Positions 40,243 through 50,408 of a stretch of DNA of 64,000 nt are shown here, piece by piece. The stretch is from Lentibacillus juripiscarius JCM 12147 (lineage in GTDB: Bacteria; Bacillota; Bacilli; Bacillales_D; Amphibacillaceae). The translations under genes were made by a program, and so were the position numbers. Below the pieces are notes generated by a model, which saw only the letters and a program-made list of their open reading frames with translations, had not been told where the DNA came from and did no database searches. The DNA lies in contig BBCA01000012.1 of assembly GCA_001311805.1 (NCBI GenBank), positions 1-64,000 on the forward strand. The letters run 5' to 3'. Numbering within the stretch: the stretch's first letter is position 1; each line of letters begins with the position of its first letter.

Positions 40243-40346
40243 ACATATCCCTCATTATAAAATGACTTGCCAGCCACTAAGAGCAAACCATTCACTGTAT
40301 TCAGAACGCGTACGTATACAGATACTTTCATGGAGCAGTTTGTTTC

Positions 40347-40450
40347 CTAAAGGACAAGCACAAACCAATAAATAAAGCCCCACACGATCCCAAGCATTAA
40401 AAGGATTGCAAACAAAAGCCAGTTTTGCGTTTATTCAACGTTCGATTCAT
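40347..40450 (-). CDS. Possible small single-pass membrane peptide
   Basis: A frame ending in TAG at 40347 encodes LLFAILLMLGIVWGFIYWF, a clean transmembrane helix. It links to ATG 40450 (or TTG 40438, better spaced from AAGGG) if one A is added near 40427, giving MNKTQNW before the helix and about 29-34 residues. No family recognised and the link needs a repair, so support is weak. Between ribT and an M50 peptidase gene. Confidence 0.3.
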
Positions 40451-40506
40451 CCCTTATTAATATTGCCAATTTTTTCATAGACCATACAATACTGCACAGC
40501 CATATG

Positions 40507-40956
40507 CTATTTTTGTGCAATTGCCTTATAAATAACGTATCCGTCTGACTGTTTCCCCTTCAAATGGAATGGAATGATATTGATAATAGCAATCCATAGG
40601 TGAAACAGCATCAAAACCAGGATATAATCAGCTGGATACAGATTGTAACTCACAAAACACACCACTGCTGCCGAAGCGCTGATAAGCGGACCAGCAGCCG
40701 CAATGACAATTGCCTCTTCCCGGCGGTATGGAACTGCTCTTTCACTATAAGCCATTCCTCCAAAAAAGAAAAGCATCCGAATGCAAAAGGACATGGTTTT
40801 CCATCTACTATAGTGAATAACTTTACCGGAACCAATTGACAGAACAATCTTATCAGCACCAGCCCACTTTGCACCAATTGCATGGCCAAGCTCATGCACA
40901 ATGGTACCGACAGGGCCAGCGACGAAGACAAGATAAAGGACTATTGCCATCGTCAT
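40507..40956 (-). CDS. M50-family (site-2 protease-like) membrane peptidase
   Basis: About 149 residues, with three to four hydrophobic segments. The zinc motif HELGHAIGA lies in the first helix (His, Glu, His), and a C-terminal IINIIPFHLKGKQSDGY supplies the likely third ligand Asp, as in S2P-like peptidases. Too short to carry PDZ domains. Substrate unknown. It starts 7 bp after the ppiB stop, suggesting co-transcription, but its ribosome site is weak. Intact. Confidence 0.75.
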   Translation of the reverse strand: MTMAIVLYLVFVAGPVGTIVHELGHAIGAKWAGADKIVLSIGSGKVIHYSRWKTMSFCIRMLFFFGGMAYSERAVPYRREEAIVIAAAGPLISASAAVVCFVSYNLYPADYILVLMLFHLWIAIINIIPFHLKGKQSDGYVIYKAIAQK

Positions 40957-40965
40957 CAATATCGA

Positions 40966-41403
40966 TTATTCCGAGAAGACTTTTACTTCTTTCATCACAT
41001 CACCGTTTTTCATGGCTTTCGCATGTTCAATGCCGGAAGTAACTTGCCCAAACACAGTATGAACACCGTCCAGATGTGGCTGCGGTTCATGAACTATAAA
41101 AAACTGGCAGCTTCCGGTATCTTTGCCTGCATGTGCCATTGATAAGGAACCTTCTACATGATGATGCGGATTCCCTTCTGTTTCACATTTTATTGTATAG
41201 CCGGCGGATCCGGTACCATTCCCTTTCGGACAGCCGCCCTGACTTACAAACCCGTCAATGACACGGTGAAAGGTTAGTCCATCATAAAAGTTGCTGTTGG
41301 CCAGCTTTTCAAAGTTGGCTGCGGTATTGGGTGCCTCATTTGGAAAAAGTTCAAACTCTATTTGATTGCCATTTTCCATCATTATGTAACCTGTCTTGTT
41401 CAT
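40966..41403 (-). CDS. ppiB: Peptidyl-prolyl cis-trans isomerase (cyclophilin)
   Basis: 145-residue cytosolic cyclophilin. [13 protein letters not shown] (catalytic Arg), [19 protein letters not shown] and [15 protein letters not shown] are conserved. The site AAGGGGATGGA favours ATG 41403 (MNKTGYI) over ATG 41412. Intact. Lies next to lysA as in B. subtilis. Confidence 0.95.
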   Translation of the reverse strand: MNKTGYIMMENGNQIEFELFPNEAPNTAANFEKLANSNFYDGLTFHRVIDGFVSQGGCPKGNGTGSAGYTIKCETEGNPHHHVEGSLSMAHAGKDTGSCQFFIVHEPQPHLDGVHTVFGQVTSGIEHAKAMKNGDVMKEVKVFSE

Positions 41404-41507
41404 CCATTCCATCCCCTTCGCTTGTTACTGTCCGCTGCAGGTGCAGCAGGTGTACAAGCAGTATTCTCATTTTATTTTATCCGACCTGTCCATAGAAAAC
41501 AACACCG

Positions 41508-42812
41508 TTACTCGTATGAAATGTCATTTTTCACCAAATCGTGATACGTCTCCCTTTTCACTACTTGCTGCGCCGTGCCGTTTTCCGCAAACACAACTGC
41601 CGGTTTCGGGAAACGATTGTAATATTTGCCATTGAATAACCATACGCTCCCGTAGAAAAAACAGCCAAAATATCATTCGGTTTCACTTCAGGCAGAGGCA
41701 AATCCCAAATGAGCATGTCTCCTGACTCGCAGCATTTCCCGGCAACTGCGACACTGCCAGCATCCGGCTGGGATACTTTATTTGCCAGTACCCCTTCATA
41801 TACTGCCTGATAGAGTGCCGGGCGCAGATTATCCGTCATGCCGCCATCAACTGATATATAGCTGCGTACGCCGGGAATTTCCTTCATCGAGCCAACTGTA
41901 TATAATGTCAGACCGGCATTGCCAGCAATTGCACGTCCGGGTTCAATCCATATTTCCGGCGTCGGTATTCCGATAGAGGCAGCTTGCTCTTTTACTGCAG
42001 ACGTCAGCTCTCTCACCAGGCTTGGATAAGACAATGGTTCGTCTTCTGCTGTGTAGCGGATACCAAAGCCGCCTCCCAAATTCAGTACATCCGGGACAAA
42101 CCCATATTCGATGTGCCAGTGATCCAGTTTCTGAAACAACAATTCCGCCGCAAGGAGCAGTCCTTCCGTTTCAAACAGCTGTGACCCAATATGGGAGTGG
42201 AGCCCTTTAAATTGGATACTGCTATTGTTCCGCAAGCGCAAAAAGGCCTGATCCGCCTGACCGTTACTCAGATTAAAGCCAATTTGGAATCTTCATTTCC
42301 CGTCATAATATAGTGATGTGTATTTGATTCAATCCCGGGGGTGACACGCATTAATACATTAACCGTTTATTTTTTTCCTGGAGAATACGTTCAATCAGTT
42401 CTATTTCATAAAAATTATCAACAACGATACACCCGATACCATGTTCAATGGCCATGGTTAATTCTTCCAGACTCTTATTATTACCATGCAGATGGATTTT
42501 ACTGACGGGGAATCCCGCCTGCAAGGCCGTATATAACTCACCCTGTGAGACGACGTCCAGGCTCATTCCTTCCTGGTTGACGACCTGCAGCATGGCAACG
42601 GTGGAAAAAGCCTTACTTGCATAAGCAACCTGTGCGCGAACACCTAACTCCCGAAATGTGCGGACAAAATCACGGCAATTATTTCGTATAATGGAAACAT
42701 CGTAAACATACAATGGCGTGCCATAAGTTTCGGCGAGCTCTACCACATCAACACCGCCTGCTTCCAAATGTCCTGCTTTATTTACGTTAAATGGATGATA
42801 ATCCGGTATCAT
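41508..42812 (-). CDS. lysA: Diaminopimelate decarboxylase
   Basis: PLP enzyme converting meso-diaminopimelate to lysine. PLP Lys in VAYASKAFST, LNLGGGFGIRYT, IEPGRAIAG and the active-site Cys in GKCCESGDMLIW are visible. ATG 42812 after AAAGGGGGAAAAGC. Breaks at a T-rich run near 42366-42372, near 42280 and near 41620; repaired end is VKNDISYE with a stop at 41508, about 434 residues. Confidence 0.95.
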
Positions 42813-43030
42813 ATGCTTTTCCCCCTTTCCATTCAGCACCGACCCACCATGTCAGCACCAGCTAATCAGCAGCAAATGTCATCATAGACCATAAACGCGC
42901 GTCATAATCTGACACGTTTTGCACCGTAAAGTGTAAAAATACTTTATCACATGAAAGGCTAAAATGAAAGGGAGAAAGAATAAACCTTAACGGAATATTC
43001 TTCCTCCCAGTGCCAGCAGCATAAGTTCTT

Positions 43031-44513
43031 TCACTGTTTAGTGGCTGACGGTTGCCGGTAATCGTTTTTCGGATGAACGAAGCTTGGGCGCCGGTTCGAA
43101 TAAGGCATTGGAACACGAAACAGAATTTCGATCATAGCCATCGGGTTAAATGGCAGCAGCGGCCACATATACGGCGTCCTGATTGATTTCAGACGGACAA
43201 GCAATAGGATATAAATGGTTGTCGCAATCAAAAATCCGACCAATCCGAACAGGCCGGTTATAATGACCAGTCCGAACCTGGCCATTTTATTGGCAACACC
43301 TAATTCATAACTAGGTGTAACATAGATGCCAATGGCACTTACAGACACATACAAAATACTTCCGGACCGAACATGCCGACATCGATGGCGATTTGACCGA
43401 TCAGTACTGCCGCTATTAGCCCCATCGCAGTAGACAGTGGGGTTGGTGTGTGAATCGCGGCCATCCGTAAAAACTCGACACCAAGATCGGCAAGGATGAT
43501 TTGTAACGCTATGGGCACCGTCCCTTCATCTTTGGGTCCTACAAAAGAGAGTTCCCCCGGAAGTAATGTCGGATCCAATGCAAACAGCAGCCAAACTGGC
43601 AGCAGAAAAATCGAAGCCATAATCGCAAGGTACCTTGTCCACCGTATAAATGTCCCAAGTGCGGGGGTTTCGCGGTATTCCTCGGCATGTTGTAAATGAT
43701 CAAAAAGGTTGTTGGCAGAATCATTACACTTGGTGATGTATCGACTATCAAAAGGATATGCCCTTCCATCAGATGAGTGGATGCAACATCCGGTCTTTCC
43801 GTGTATCGGACGAGTGGATATGGCTTCCATTTCCGGTCGATGATGAATTCCTCTATCGTTTTGTCCGCCATCGGAACGCCATCCACTTCAATATTGTTGA
43901 TCTTTTCTTTTACTTCGTTAACAAGACCTTCATTGGCTATATCTTTAATATAACAAAGACAAACGTCCGTTTTGGATCTTTCGCCAACCTTTAACATTTC
44001 ATGGCGAAGTCTTGCATCACGGATCCTCCTGCGTGTCAGAGCTGTATTTTCGATGATATTTTCCGTGTAACCGTCCCGCGATCCCCTGACAACATGTTCT
44101 GTATCAGGTTCTTCTGGTGACCGTCCGGGATAATTTCGGGTATCGACAACAAAGGCGTATTTTACGCCATCGACAAATATAACAATCAGTCCGGACAGCA
44201 TTTGATCGACTGCTTCATCAAGTGATTCCGTTTTATTGACCTGCATGTAAACAATCCGGTTTTCAATTATCTCCGGAACTTTCTTCATATTGCTTTCTTT
44301 ATCATTGATATCAACAAGTTTCCGGATGATTTGCAGTACGACTGAACTGTCACACAGACCAGTCAGATAATACAAGTGCACTTTCCTTTTCAGGATTGTC
44401 AGCTCACGAAACCCAAGGTCAAAAGATTCACCAACGCCAATTTCATCTTTCATGTATGCGTCATTTTTTTCTATTTTTGCATAAACAGGACTTTTATTTT
44501 TATCTTGCTGCAT
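43031..44513 (-). CDS. spoVAF: Stage V sporulation protein AF (GerA-type)
   Basis: Spore inner-membrane protein homologous to germinant-receptor A subunits. Soluble N-terminal region with NYPGRSPEEPDTEHVVRGSR, RRRIRDARLR and DGVPMADKTIEEFI, then hydrophobic segments (MASIFLLPVWLLFALDP, GLIAAVLIGQIAIDVG). ATG 44513 after GTGGAGTG. Breaks near 43700 and 43350; repaired length is about 493, equal to B. subtilis. It directly follows spoVAB, without spoVAC, AD or AE. Confidence 0.93.
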
Positions 44514-44614
44514 GTATAACACTCCACTCATGAAAACTGGCTAAGTACTTATTGTATGATAATGTTGCCGCATCTCATTCGAGGGACAGACGGCAATTGA
44601 ATAAGCGGTTTATT

Positions 44615-45037
44615 TTACAAATATAAGCCATTGAAAAAGCGATCCCGCCACTTTCCCGAATACAATTGCCATAAAAACCAAAGCAGTTTATCTTCCATTC
44701 GTATCCGTTTTGATAAAATTGGAAATACGTTCAGTACCTCTGTTAATGCGGCTGCAAGCATACCGTTAAAAACACCATGGAATAACCCCCACATGATCAA
44801 TAAAACCACCGGCTGATTCCAGGTTATATCCGCAAACGACATGTAGATGCCAAACAGTGACCCTATTATGACACTGGCGATATACGATTTGATGAATGCG
44901 TCTGATTTACTCAACTGAATTAATCGCGGGATAACACCAAGCAATGTCAAAAATGCAACCAGTCCGCCCCCTACAGCAATACCAGCAGCGAATCCGATTA
45001 ATGCCTCAAGAAGGCTAATCCAGATGTTCACGATCAT
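44615..45037 (-). CDS. spoVAB: Stage V sporulation protein AB
   Basis: 140-residue protein with four hydrophobic segments, matching SpoVAB in length and in GVIPRLIQLSKSDAFIKSY and ALTEVLNVFPILSKRI. Part of the SpoVA system for dipicolinic acid movement. ATG 45037 overlaps the spoVAA stop. Intact. A 100-bp gap with no gene separates it from spoVAF. Confidence 0.92.
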   Translation of the reverse strand: MIVNIWISLLEALIGFAAGIAVGGGLVAFLTLLGVIPRLIQLSKSDAFIKSYIASVIIGSLFGIYMSFADITWNQPVVLLIMWGLFHGVFNGMLAAALTEVLNVFPILSKRIRMEDKLLWFLWQLYSGKWRDRFFNGLYL

Positions 45038-45632
45038 TCAGCTTATTCTCATGATGGATGAGATAATGATCCAAATCTTGCTGGTAATTAAATATTTCCA
45101 CTTCCAGAGGGCTTGGTTCTTCATTGAACCGCTTGGTGAACCAGTGATTAAAGAACAGAAGCATTCCTATCCCCAGCCCCAACGAGTAAGGGATCTGAAT
45201 CCATAACGGAAATTCATTTTCGTCACCCGTCAGCAAGTAATGCAGTTTTTGTTGCACTTCCTGCATGCTGACATCGTAATGAAAATTCATAATGGTCATC
45301 GCGGTGCCAATGAATAATAGCAGCCATACCGCCGACACAAGCAAGAGGTTTGGCGACTTTTTATAATCTTTGACCCGGATGATGGTCTGTGCAGGTCCAA
45401 TTATTTGAAATTCTATACTGTTGTACTGTCCATTTAAGTGATCTACTACTAAAAAGCTGTCTACAACCACAACATCGCGGTCTGATTTGGAGATTTTAAA
45501 AAGTGACGTTTCTTCCAGTTCCCTTTTTAACTTGGGGTCTGCTGAAATATGTGCTATATCTTTCAGCCTAACTTTCTGCATACAACCCAGTTCTACATTT
45601 TTTTTCATCCGTACATAAACGATTGGCGCCAT
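45015..45632 (-). CDS. spoVAA: Stage V sporulation protein AA
   Basis: 205 residues: an N-terminal soluble domain (VRLKDIAHISAD, with a conserved RDVVVVDSF), then two transmembrane segments (LLLVSAVWLLLFIGTAMTI and LGLGIGMLLFFNHWF). First gene of the spoVA operon. The start MAPIVYVRMKK at ATG 45632 follows GAGGATGATTG; an in-phase ATG 27 nt further up lacks a site. Intact. Confidence 0.92.
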   Translation of the reverse strand: MAPIVYVRMKKNVELGCMQKVRLKDIAHISADPKLKRELEETSLFKISKSDRDVVVVDSFLVVDHLNGQYNSIEFQIIGPAQTIIRVKDYKKSPNLLLVSAVWLLLFIGTAMTIMNFHYDVSMQEVQQKLHYLLTGDENEFPLWIQIPYSLGLGIGMLLFFNHWFTKRFNEEPSPLEVEIFNYQQDLDHYLIHHENKLNDREHLD

Positions 45633-45668
45633 TTGGCAATCATCCTCTTCGCAATGCATTCGTTTATG

Positions 45669-45698
45669 TAGTATTTGCCGGAAACAAAAAAATTATCA
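45669..45698 (-). promoter_or_regulatory. Possible sigma-G promoter of spoVAA; intergenic region
   Basis: TGATAA (45693-45698) and AATACTA (45669-45675) on the minus strand, 17 bp apart, resemble sigma-G (TGMATA / CATAMTA). The 45633-45954 gap between spoVAA and spoIIP otherwise shows no gene. On the plus side a short palindrome CGTATGAATACG lies upstream of spoIIP. Confidence 0.5.
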
Positions 45699-45954
45699 CA
45701 AGGAAAACAGTCGTTTTCAGCTTCTGACCTTCATCTGCCGCGTTTTCTAAAAAATGAGAAAGTTTATTTTGCCGTTCTATCTAAAATATCTTTTTCATAA
45801 CTTCTTACTAAGATTGTTAATAGACAGGATTAATTTTCAAGGTTCAGTCAAGCGAGTAACCCTGCACCTGTAAACCCTTCGTACCATAGTGGAATTCGTA
45901 TGAATACGTCCTAGCAAGATACAATCAATAAGCTGCTCGAAAGGTTGGTATTAA

Positions 45955-47090
45955 ATGAAGCTGAAATGGAAATATCATATTCTTGTTTACCTGGCCGGCA
46001 TGATGATCATATTCTTACTTATATCATTTATTTCCCTGTCTAAAAGTCAGCATCGCATATTCCACTTGCCAATTGTTAATGAGCTGACGGAATCAGTTCT
46101 TATTTCAGAATCACTGCTGCTGATGATGAGTTCCGAAGTTCCGCAGCTGGAGAATAATCTGAAGGAAAATGATATTACCATGCCTGAGTTATCAACCTTA
46201 TTTTTGAATTTACTTCAGGCATTACACCAAATAATTTCACGAGCCTGCTCGGAGTAGGATTGCCAGGAATGAACACTTTTTCAAACGGTATACAATTGAC
46301 GGGAAAAGGATCCAGTACAGCTTCCATGCCAATCGAGTCTCCTCCGCCTGATTTTGAGAAATTGCTGGAGGAGGAAGAAACGGCGCAAGATCAGTCTGAG
46401 TCAAATGATCAAAATATACAGTCTAAGTCAGATGCCAGTGTATTTATTTATCACAGTCACGCCTGGGAAGCCTTCCTGCCATTAATGGATGGAAAAGATA
46501 ACAAACCAAGTGAAGCTTCCAGTATAAACAATGATGAAAATATCTTGCAGGTGGGTTCGATGCTTACCAAGCAGCTAGAGAAAAGGGGAATCACCGCAGT
46601 CCATGATAAAACGAATGTGACAGCGAGCCTCCATGAGCGAGGGTGGGATTACAATGATTCCTACAAGTTTTCCAGAGAAACCGTACAAGAGGTGACAGCT
46701 TCCAACAATTCCATTGATTACTTTATTGATGTGCACCGCGATGCACAGCGTAAAGATGCAACAACAGCCACCATCAATGGGGAAAAATACGCCAAACTCT
46801 ATTTCATTGTAGGAACCAGTCATAAAGATTACAAACAGAACCTGGCATTTGTAAAAAAACTGCACCAGATGATGGAAGACAAATATCCCGGCCTAAGCAA
46901 AGGTATTTATAAAAAAGACAAATCTGAAGGAAATGGTGTTTACAACCAGGATTTGTCTAACCGTTCCATCCTTATTGAATTCGGCGGTGTTGACAATAAC
47001 CGCACCGAGCTGAAAAACACCTCGGAGGCCCTGGCTGAAATCATTCGTCAACACGATCAAAATGCTGAAAAAGTCAGCAGCCCAGAATAA
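45955..47090 (+). CDS. spoIIP: Stage II sporulation protein P family
   Basis: Peptidoglycan amidase/endopeptidase that, with SpoIID and SpoIIM, removes septal wall during engulfment. N-terminal transmembrane anchor (residues about 8-28), linker, then the catalytic domain with VFIYHSHAWEAFLPLM, DYFIDVHRDAQRK and ILIEFGGVDN, holding the zinc ligands. One G is missing near 46219; repair joins LLQGITPNNFTSLLGVGLPG and gives about 378 residues. In B. subtilis spoIIP lies next to gpr, so this may be a second copy. Confidence 0.88.
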
Positions 47091-47100
47091 AGTGAAACTT

Positions 47101-47137
47101 CATTCAGTGGGGGGTTCTTTTCCTCTCCCACTGAATG
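47101..47137 (+). terminator. Hairpin after spoIIP
   Basis: 11-bp stem CATTCAGTGGG / CCCACTGAATG (47101-47111 and 47127-47137) 11 bp after the spoIIP stop. The U-tract is weak (TTAGTTG). The rest of the 47091-47391 gap has no gene. Confidence 0.6.
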
Positions 47138-47348
47138 TTAGTTGAACGAATCAGGAATTTAAGACGCACAGGACAAGGAAAACTTCGGCAGCGATGCATC
47201 TTCGTGAGAAAAAGTGCTTTCCTTTTTCAAGGACGTCACGTTTTATCGGCCGGGCTGTTTTTCCCCCACTTTGCGTGATAAGATATATATCTATTTTCCA
47301 GGCGGCGGAAGTAATACTGACTAGTAGTATGAGGGTATCAATCGACAA

Positions 47349-47386
47349 AAGGCTGTTCTTGCCGCAGAAACGGCAGAACAGCCTCT
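47349..47386 (-). terminator. Terminator of the spoIIA operon
   Basis: Long minus-strand stem, AGGCTGTTCTGCCG / CGGCAAGAACAGCCT (arms 47371-47384 and 47350-47364, one bulge), followed by TTTTG, 6 bp after the sigF stop. Confidence 0.85.
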
Positions 47387-47391
47387 TAACC

Positions 47392-48143
47392 TCAGTTCAT
47401 ATGCACTTTCATCTCTTGCAGAATTTTCTTCTCTAGCCTTGATACCTGCACCTGTGAAATCCCAAGACGTTCCGCCACTTCCGCCTGTGTTTTATCTTTA
47501 TAATACCGCAGATACAGAATTAATCGTTCTCGCTCGTTTAGCCCTCTGATTGCCTCTTGTAATGTGAGTTTATCAAACCATGTAGTATCATCATCGGCAA
47601 TTTGGTCAAGCAATGTTATTGGATCACCGTCATTTTCAAACACCGTCTCATGGATGGAATGCGGTGATTTTGCTGCTTCTTCGGCATGAACGACTTCTTC
47701 TGTTGTAATGTCAAGTGCTTCAGCGATCTCAAGCACTGTTGGCGAACGCCCCAATGTTTTTGTTAACTCATCCCGTTTTTGCGTATTCGATTCCCGGCCT
47801 CTTTAAGGGAGCGGCTCACCTTGACACTCCCGTCATCGCGAATGAACCGTTGAATCTCTCCGATAATCATCGGCACAGCATACGTGGAAAAGCGAACATC
47901 ATAGGACAAATCAAATTTATCAATCGATTTAATTAATCCAATACTCCCAATTTGAAACAAATCATCCGGATCATACCCACGGTTAATGAATCGTTGCACA
48001 ACTGACCAAACAAGCCTGACATTCTTTTCAACAAGAACGTCGCGTGCTTCCATGTCACCTTGCTGACTTTTATGGATATACGTTTTCACCTGTTCATCCG
48101 TCAACGACTCCTGATTGTTTTCCTGTTTAACGTTTACATCCAT
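47392..48143 (-). CDS. sigF: RNA polymerase sigma factor SigF
   Basis: Forespore-specific sigma-70 family factor, held inactive by SpoIIAB. Region 2 has DLFQIGSIGLIKSIDKFDL and YAVPMIIGEIQRF; region 4 has RERLILYLRYYKDKTQAEVA. ATG 48143 fits AATAGGGATG better than ATG 48149. An A run near 47776-47780 is one base short (read RKNGMS, expected RKKRDELTKTLG). Repaired length about 250 residues. Confidence 0.96.
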
Positions 48144-48155
48144 AGGCATCCCTAT

Positions 48156-48587
48156 TTAGAAACCGTTTTTTTGATAGTTGTTTTTCATATGGACAGTTGT
48201 GCCGCTTTCAGGCAGAGATATGATTTCCAGATTGTCCATGAAATTTTCAATAATCGTGAATCCCATTCCGGATCGTTCCAATTCAGGCTTCGATGTGTAC
48301 AATGGCTGTCTGGCCTCATCCACATTGTTGATGCCGATTCCTTCGTCTTTTATCGTCAATTCCACCGCATCTTCATCCAATGTACAGGTAATGGACACAT
48401 AATGCCCCGGTTCATTGTTATAGCCGTGGATGATAGCGTTCGTCACCGCCTCGGAGACAACAGTTTTAATTTCGGTAAGTTCATCCATGGTCGGGTCCAG
48501 CTGGGCCACAAACGACCCGACTGTCACCCGGGCAAACGCCTCATTCTCACTGACACTCGAAAACTCTACATGCATTTCATTTTTCAT
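48156..48587 (-). CDS. spoIIAB: Anti-sigma F factor SpoIIAB
   Basis: GHKL-fold kinase that binds SigF and phosphorylates SpoIIAA. 143 residues with [16 protein letters not shown] (N box), [17 protein letters not shown] (G1) and [14 protein letters not shown] (G2). Its ATG 48587 overlaps the SpoIIAA stop. Intact. Confidence 0.97.
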   Translation of the reverse strand: MKNEMHVEFSSVSENEAFARVTVGSFVAQLDPTMDELTEIKTVVSEAVTNAIIHGYNNEPGHYVSITCTLDEDAVELTIKDEGIGINNVDEARQPLYTSKPELERSGMGFTIIENFMDNLEIISLPESGTTVHMKNNYQKNGF

Positions 48588-48937
48588 GAAGCCACCCCCA
48601 ACGCAGATAACGCGTGTTCTTCGTTCTCCTCCAAGCTCACAATTTTATACATGCCGCTCATTTCAAACAGCCTGTGAACGGGTGCTGAAATGGAGCACAC
48701 GACCATTTCCCCTCCAAGCTGCAGCACTTCCTTATATCTGCCAAGAACAACCCCGAGCCCCGAGCTGTCCATGAACGATACATCCTCAAGATTCAGGATC
48801 ACATGTCTGATGCCATTATCATACATCATCTCTTTCCACTCGTTCCGAAGTGCTTCGGATTCGTGGTGATCCAGTTCGCCGGACAATCGTACAATTAATA
48901 CATCTTGTTTCACATCAAACGAAGCAGTCAGACTCAT
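48584..48937 (-). CDS. spoIIAA: Anti-sigma F factor antagonist SpoIIAA
   Basis: 117-residue STAS-domain anti-anti-sigma factor; unphosphorylated, it displaces SigF from SpoIIAB. The phospho-acceptor Ser lies in [17 protein letters not shown] 48937 after AAGGAGGAACTGG. First gene of spoIIAA-spoIIAB-sigF, with a sigma-H promoter and a hairpin upstream. Intact. Confidence 0.97.
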   Translation of the reverse strand: MSLTASFDVKQDVLIVRLSGELDHHESEALRNEWKEMMYDNGIRHVILNLEDVSFMDSSGLGVVLGRYKEVLQLGGEMVVCSISAPVHRLFEMSGMYKIVSLEENEEHALSALGVAS

Positions 48938-48962
48938 TCCAGTTCCTCCTTATATTTCGTTG

Positions 48963-48995
48963 GCAGTTAAGAAAGTATAAATACTTCTTAACTGC
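48963..48995 (-). other. Palindromic leader hairpin upstream of spoIIAA
   Basis: GCAGTTAAGAA-A-GTA, loop TAAA, TACTTCTTAACTGC: a 14-bp stem with one bulge, 13 bp before the Shine-Dalgarno of spoIIAA. No U-tract follows, so it may instead affect RNA stability or translation. Two GC palindromes (AGGCGCACGCCT at 49009-49020 and GGC-GATAA-GCC near 49028-49038) lie just upstream. Confidence 0.6.
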
Positions 48996-49055
48996 ATTAA
49001 TGAAACTCAGGCGCACGCCTAAGGCCTGGCGATAAGCCAAGTTTTCTAATAGTAT

Positions 49056-49085
49056 TTATTCAAGGCGGTCAGGGAAAATTCCTGC
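49056..49085 (-). promoter_or_regulatory. Sigma-H type promoter of spoIIA
   Basis: GCAGGAATT (49077-49085) and CTTGAATAA (49056-49064) on the minus strand are 12 bp apart and match RnAGGAwww-N12-nnnGAATww. spoIIA is transcribed by sigma-H in B. subtilis. Confidence 0.75.
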
Positions 49086-49152
49086 TCCTTGACAAAAGAA
49101 GAAGAAATTCGTCTGAATGTCTGCTATTTCACCATATTTCGCACGGTGCGTT

Positions 49153-50299
49153 TCAGGAGTGTGAAATATGATGCTTATTGACATCCTCATTAACCACCAG
49201 TGGTGTTGTGGACAATGTCTTCCCTTTGCTTTTTACAACTAGTTTTCCAACCTGATCCCCTTTTTGGAGTGGCAGGGTCAGACTTTCGTTCGATTCTGTC
49301 GAAGCAGTTACTTTTTGTCTTTTTCCCCTTTTTATGGATGGTACTGATTGATTCAGATGCTGTAACATCTACTGTTTGCTGTTCCGCTTTCAAAAAATCA
49401 ATCGTTGTTATTGTTTCCCCTTTTTCATATAAATTTTCAGTCTCGTAGTGATTGAACGCATAATCCAGCATCTTGCTGACAGCAGCATTGCGTTCTTTCG
49501 TCGTGTCCGCACCCATAACAACGGAAATCATGCGCATATTATTTTTTCAGCGGTTGCGGTCAGACAATACTTTGCCTCATTTGTAAAACCTGTTTTTAAA
49601 CCGTCGACACCAGGGTAGAATTTCACAAGTTTGTTTGTGTTGACTAACCAGAATTCATTTTCTTCGCCTTTTCGCAGATAATCCTCATAAATGGATGTGT
49701 AGTCCGTCACGGATTCATATGCCAATAGTTTCTTTGCCATAACAGCCATATCATGTGCTGTACTGTAGTGATCTTCGGCAGGCAGTCCGGTGGAATTCTG
49801 GAATTGAGTGTTTTCCAGTCCCAAATCTTTTGCTTTTTGGTTCATCTTTTTACAAATGCCTTCTCACTTCCCGCAATGCGTTCTGCTAAAGCAACACTGG
49901 CATCATTTGCGGATGCAACAGCAACTCCTTTAAGAAGGTCATCAACACTCATTTCCTCGCCTTTCTCGAGAAAATCTGAGAGCCTCCCATGGATGCAGCC
50001 CGTTCACTGACACGTATCATTTCATCTTTTTTGAGTTCCCCTTTGTCAAGAGCTTCCATAATTAATAATAGTGTCATGATTTTTGTCATGCTGGCGGGGG
50101 CAAGTTTTTCTTCAGTGTTTTTCTCATAGAGTACCTTGCCGGTATCCCGTTCCATCAGGATGGCCGACTTGGCATCCGGGGTCAGGTTTAGTTCCTGTTT
50201 GGCTTCTCCGCCATTATCATCTTCCTCGGCAAACACGAAAGCAGCCGGCATTAATAGATTTAAAAGCAAAACGCCAGCTAGTAAGACAAACCTTTTCAT
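49153..50299 (-). CDS. dacF: D-alanyl-D-alanine carboxypeptidase DacF
   Basis: Forespore carboxypeptidase (PBP I*) acting on cortex peptidoglycan. Signal peptide (residues about 1-24), SxxK in APASMTKIMTLLL, KTG in GVDGLKTGFTNEAKYC, and a C-terminal beta-rich domain with LPLQKGDQVGKLVVKSKGK. ATG 50299 after GGAGGGTGG. Breaks near 49970, 49850, 49535 and 49325; repaired length about 382 residues. Immediately upstream of spoIIA as in B. subtilis. Confidence 0.93.
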
Positions 50300-50373
50300 T
50301 TTCCACCCTCCAATATGTAATATACTTCTAGGATTACCATGTACGGGTGGTTTTATACGATTTTTAAAACAAA

Positions 50374-50400
50374 AAAAGCACACGGGTAATGTGTGCTTTT
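50374..50400 (-). terminator. Terminator of deoB-punA-pdp
   Basis: 10-bp perfect stem AAAAGCACAC / GTGTGCTTTT (50374-50383 and 50391-50400) with T on the minus strand after it, 9 bp past the pdp stop. Confidence 0.85.
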
Positions 50401-50408
50401 TGTCGTTT

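Noticed and set aside
48060..48677. 205-residue open frame on the plus strand
   Set aside because: It is antisense to the intact spoIIAB/spoIIAA genes, has no ribosome site and no recognisable domain.
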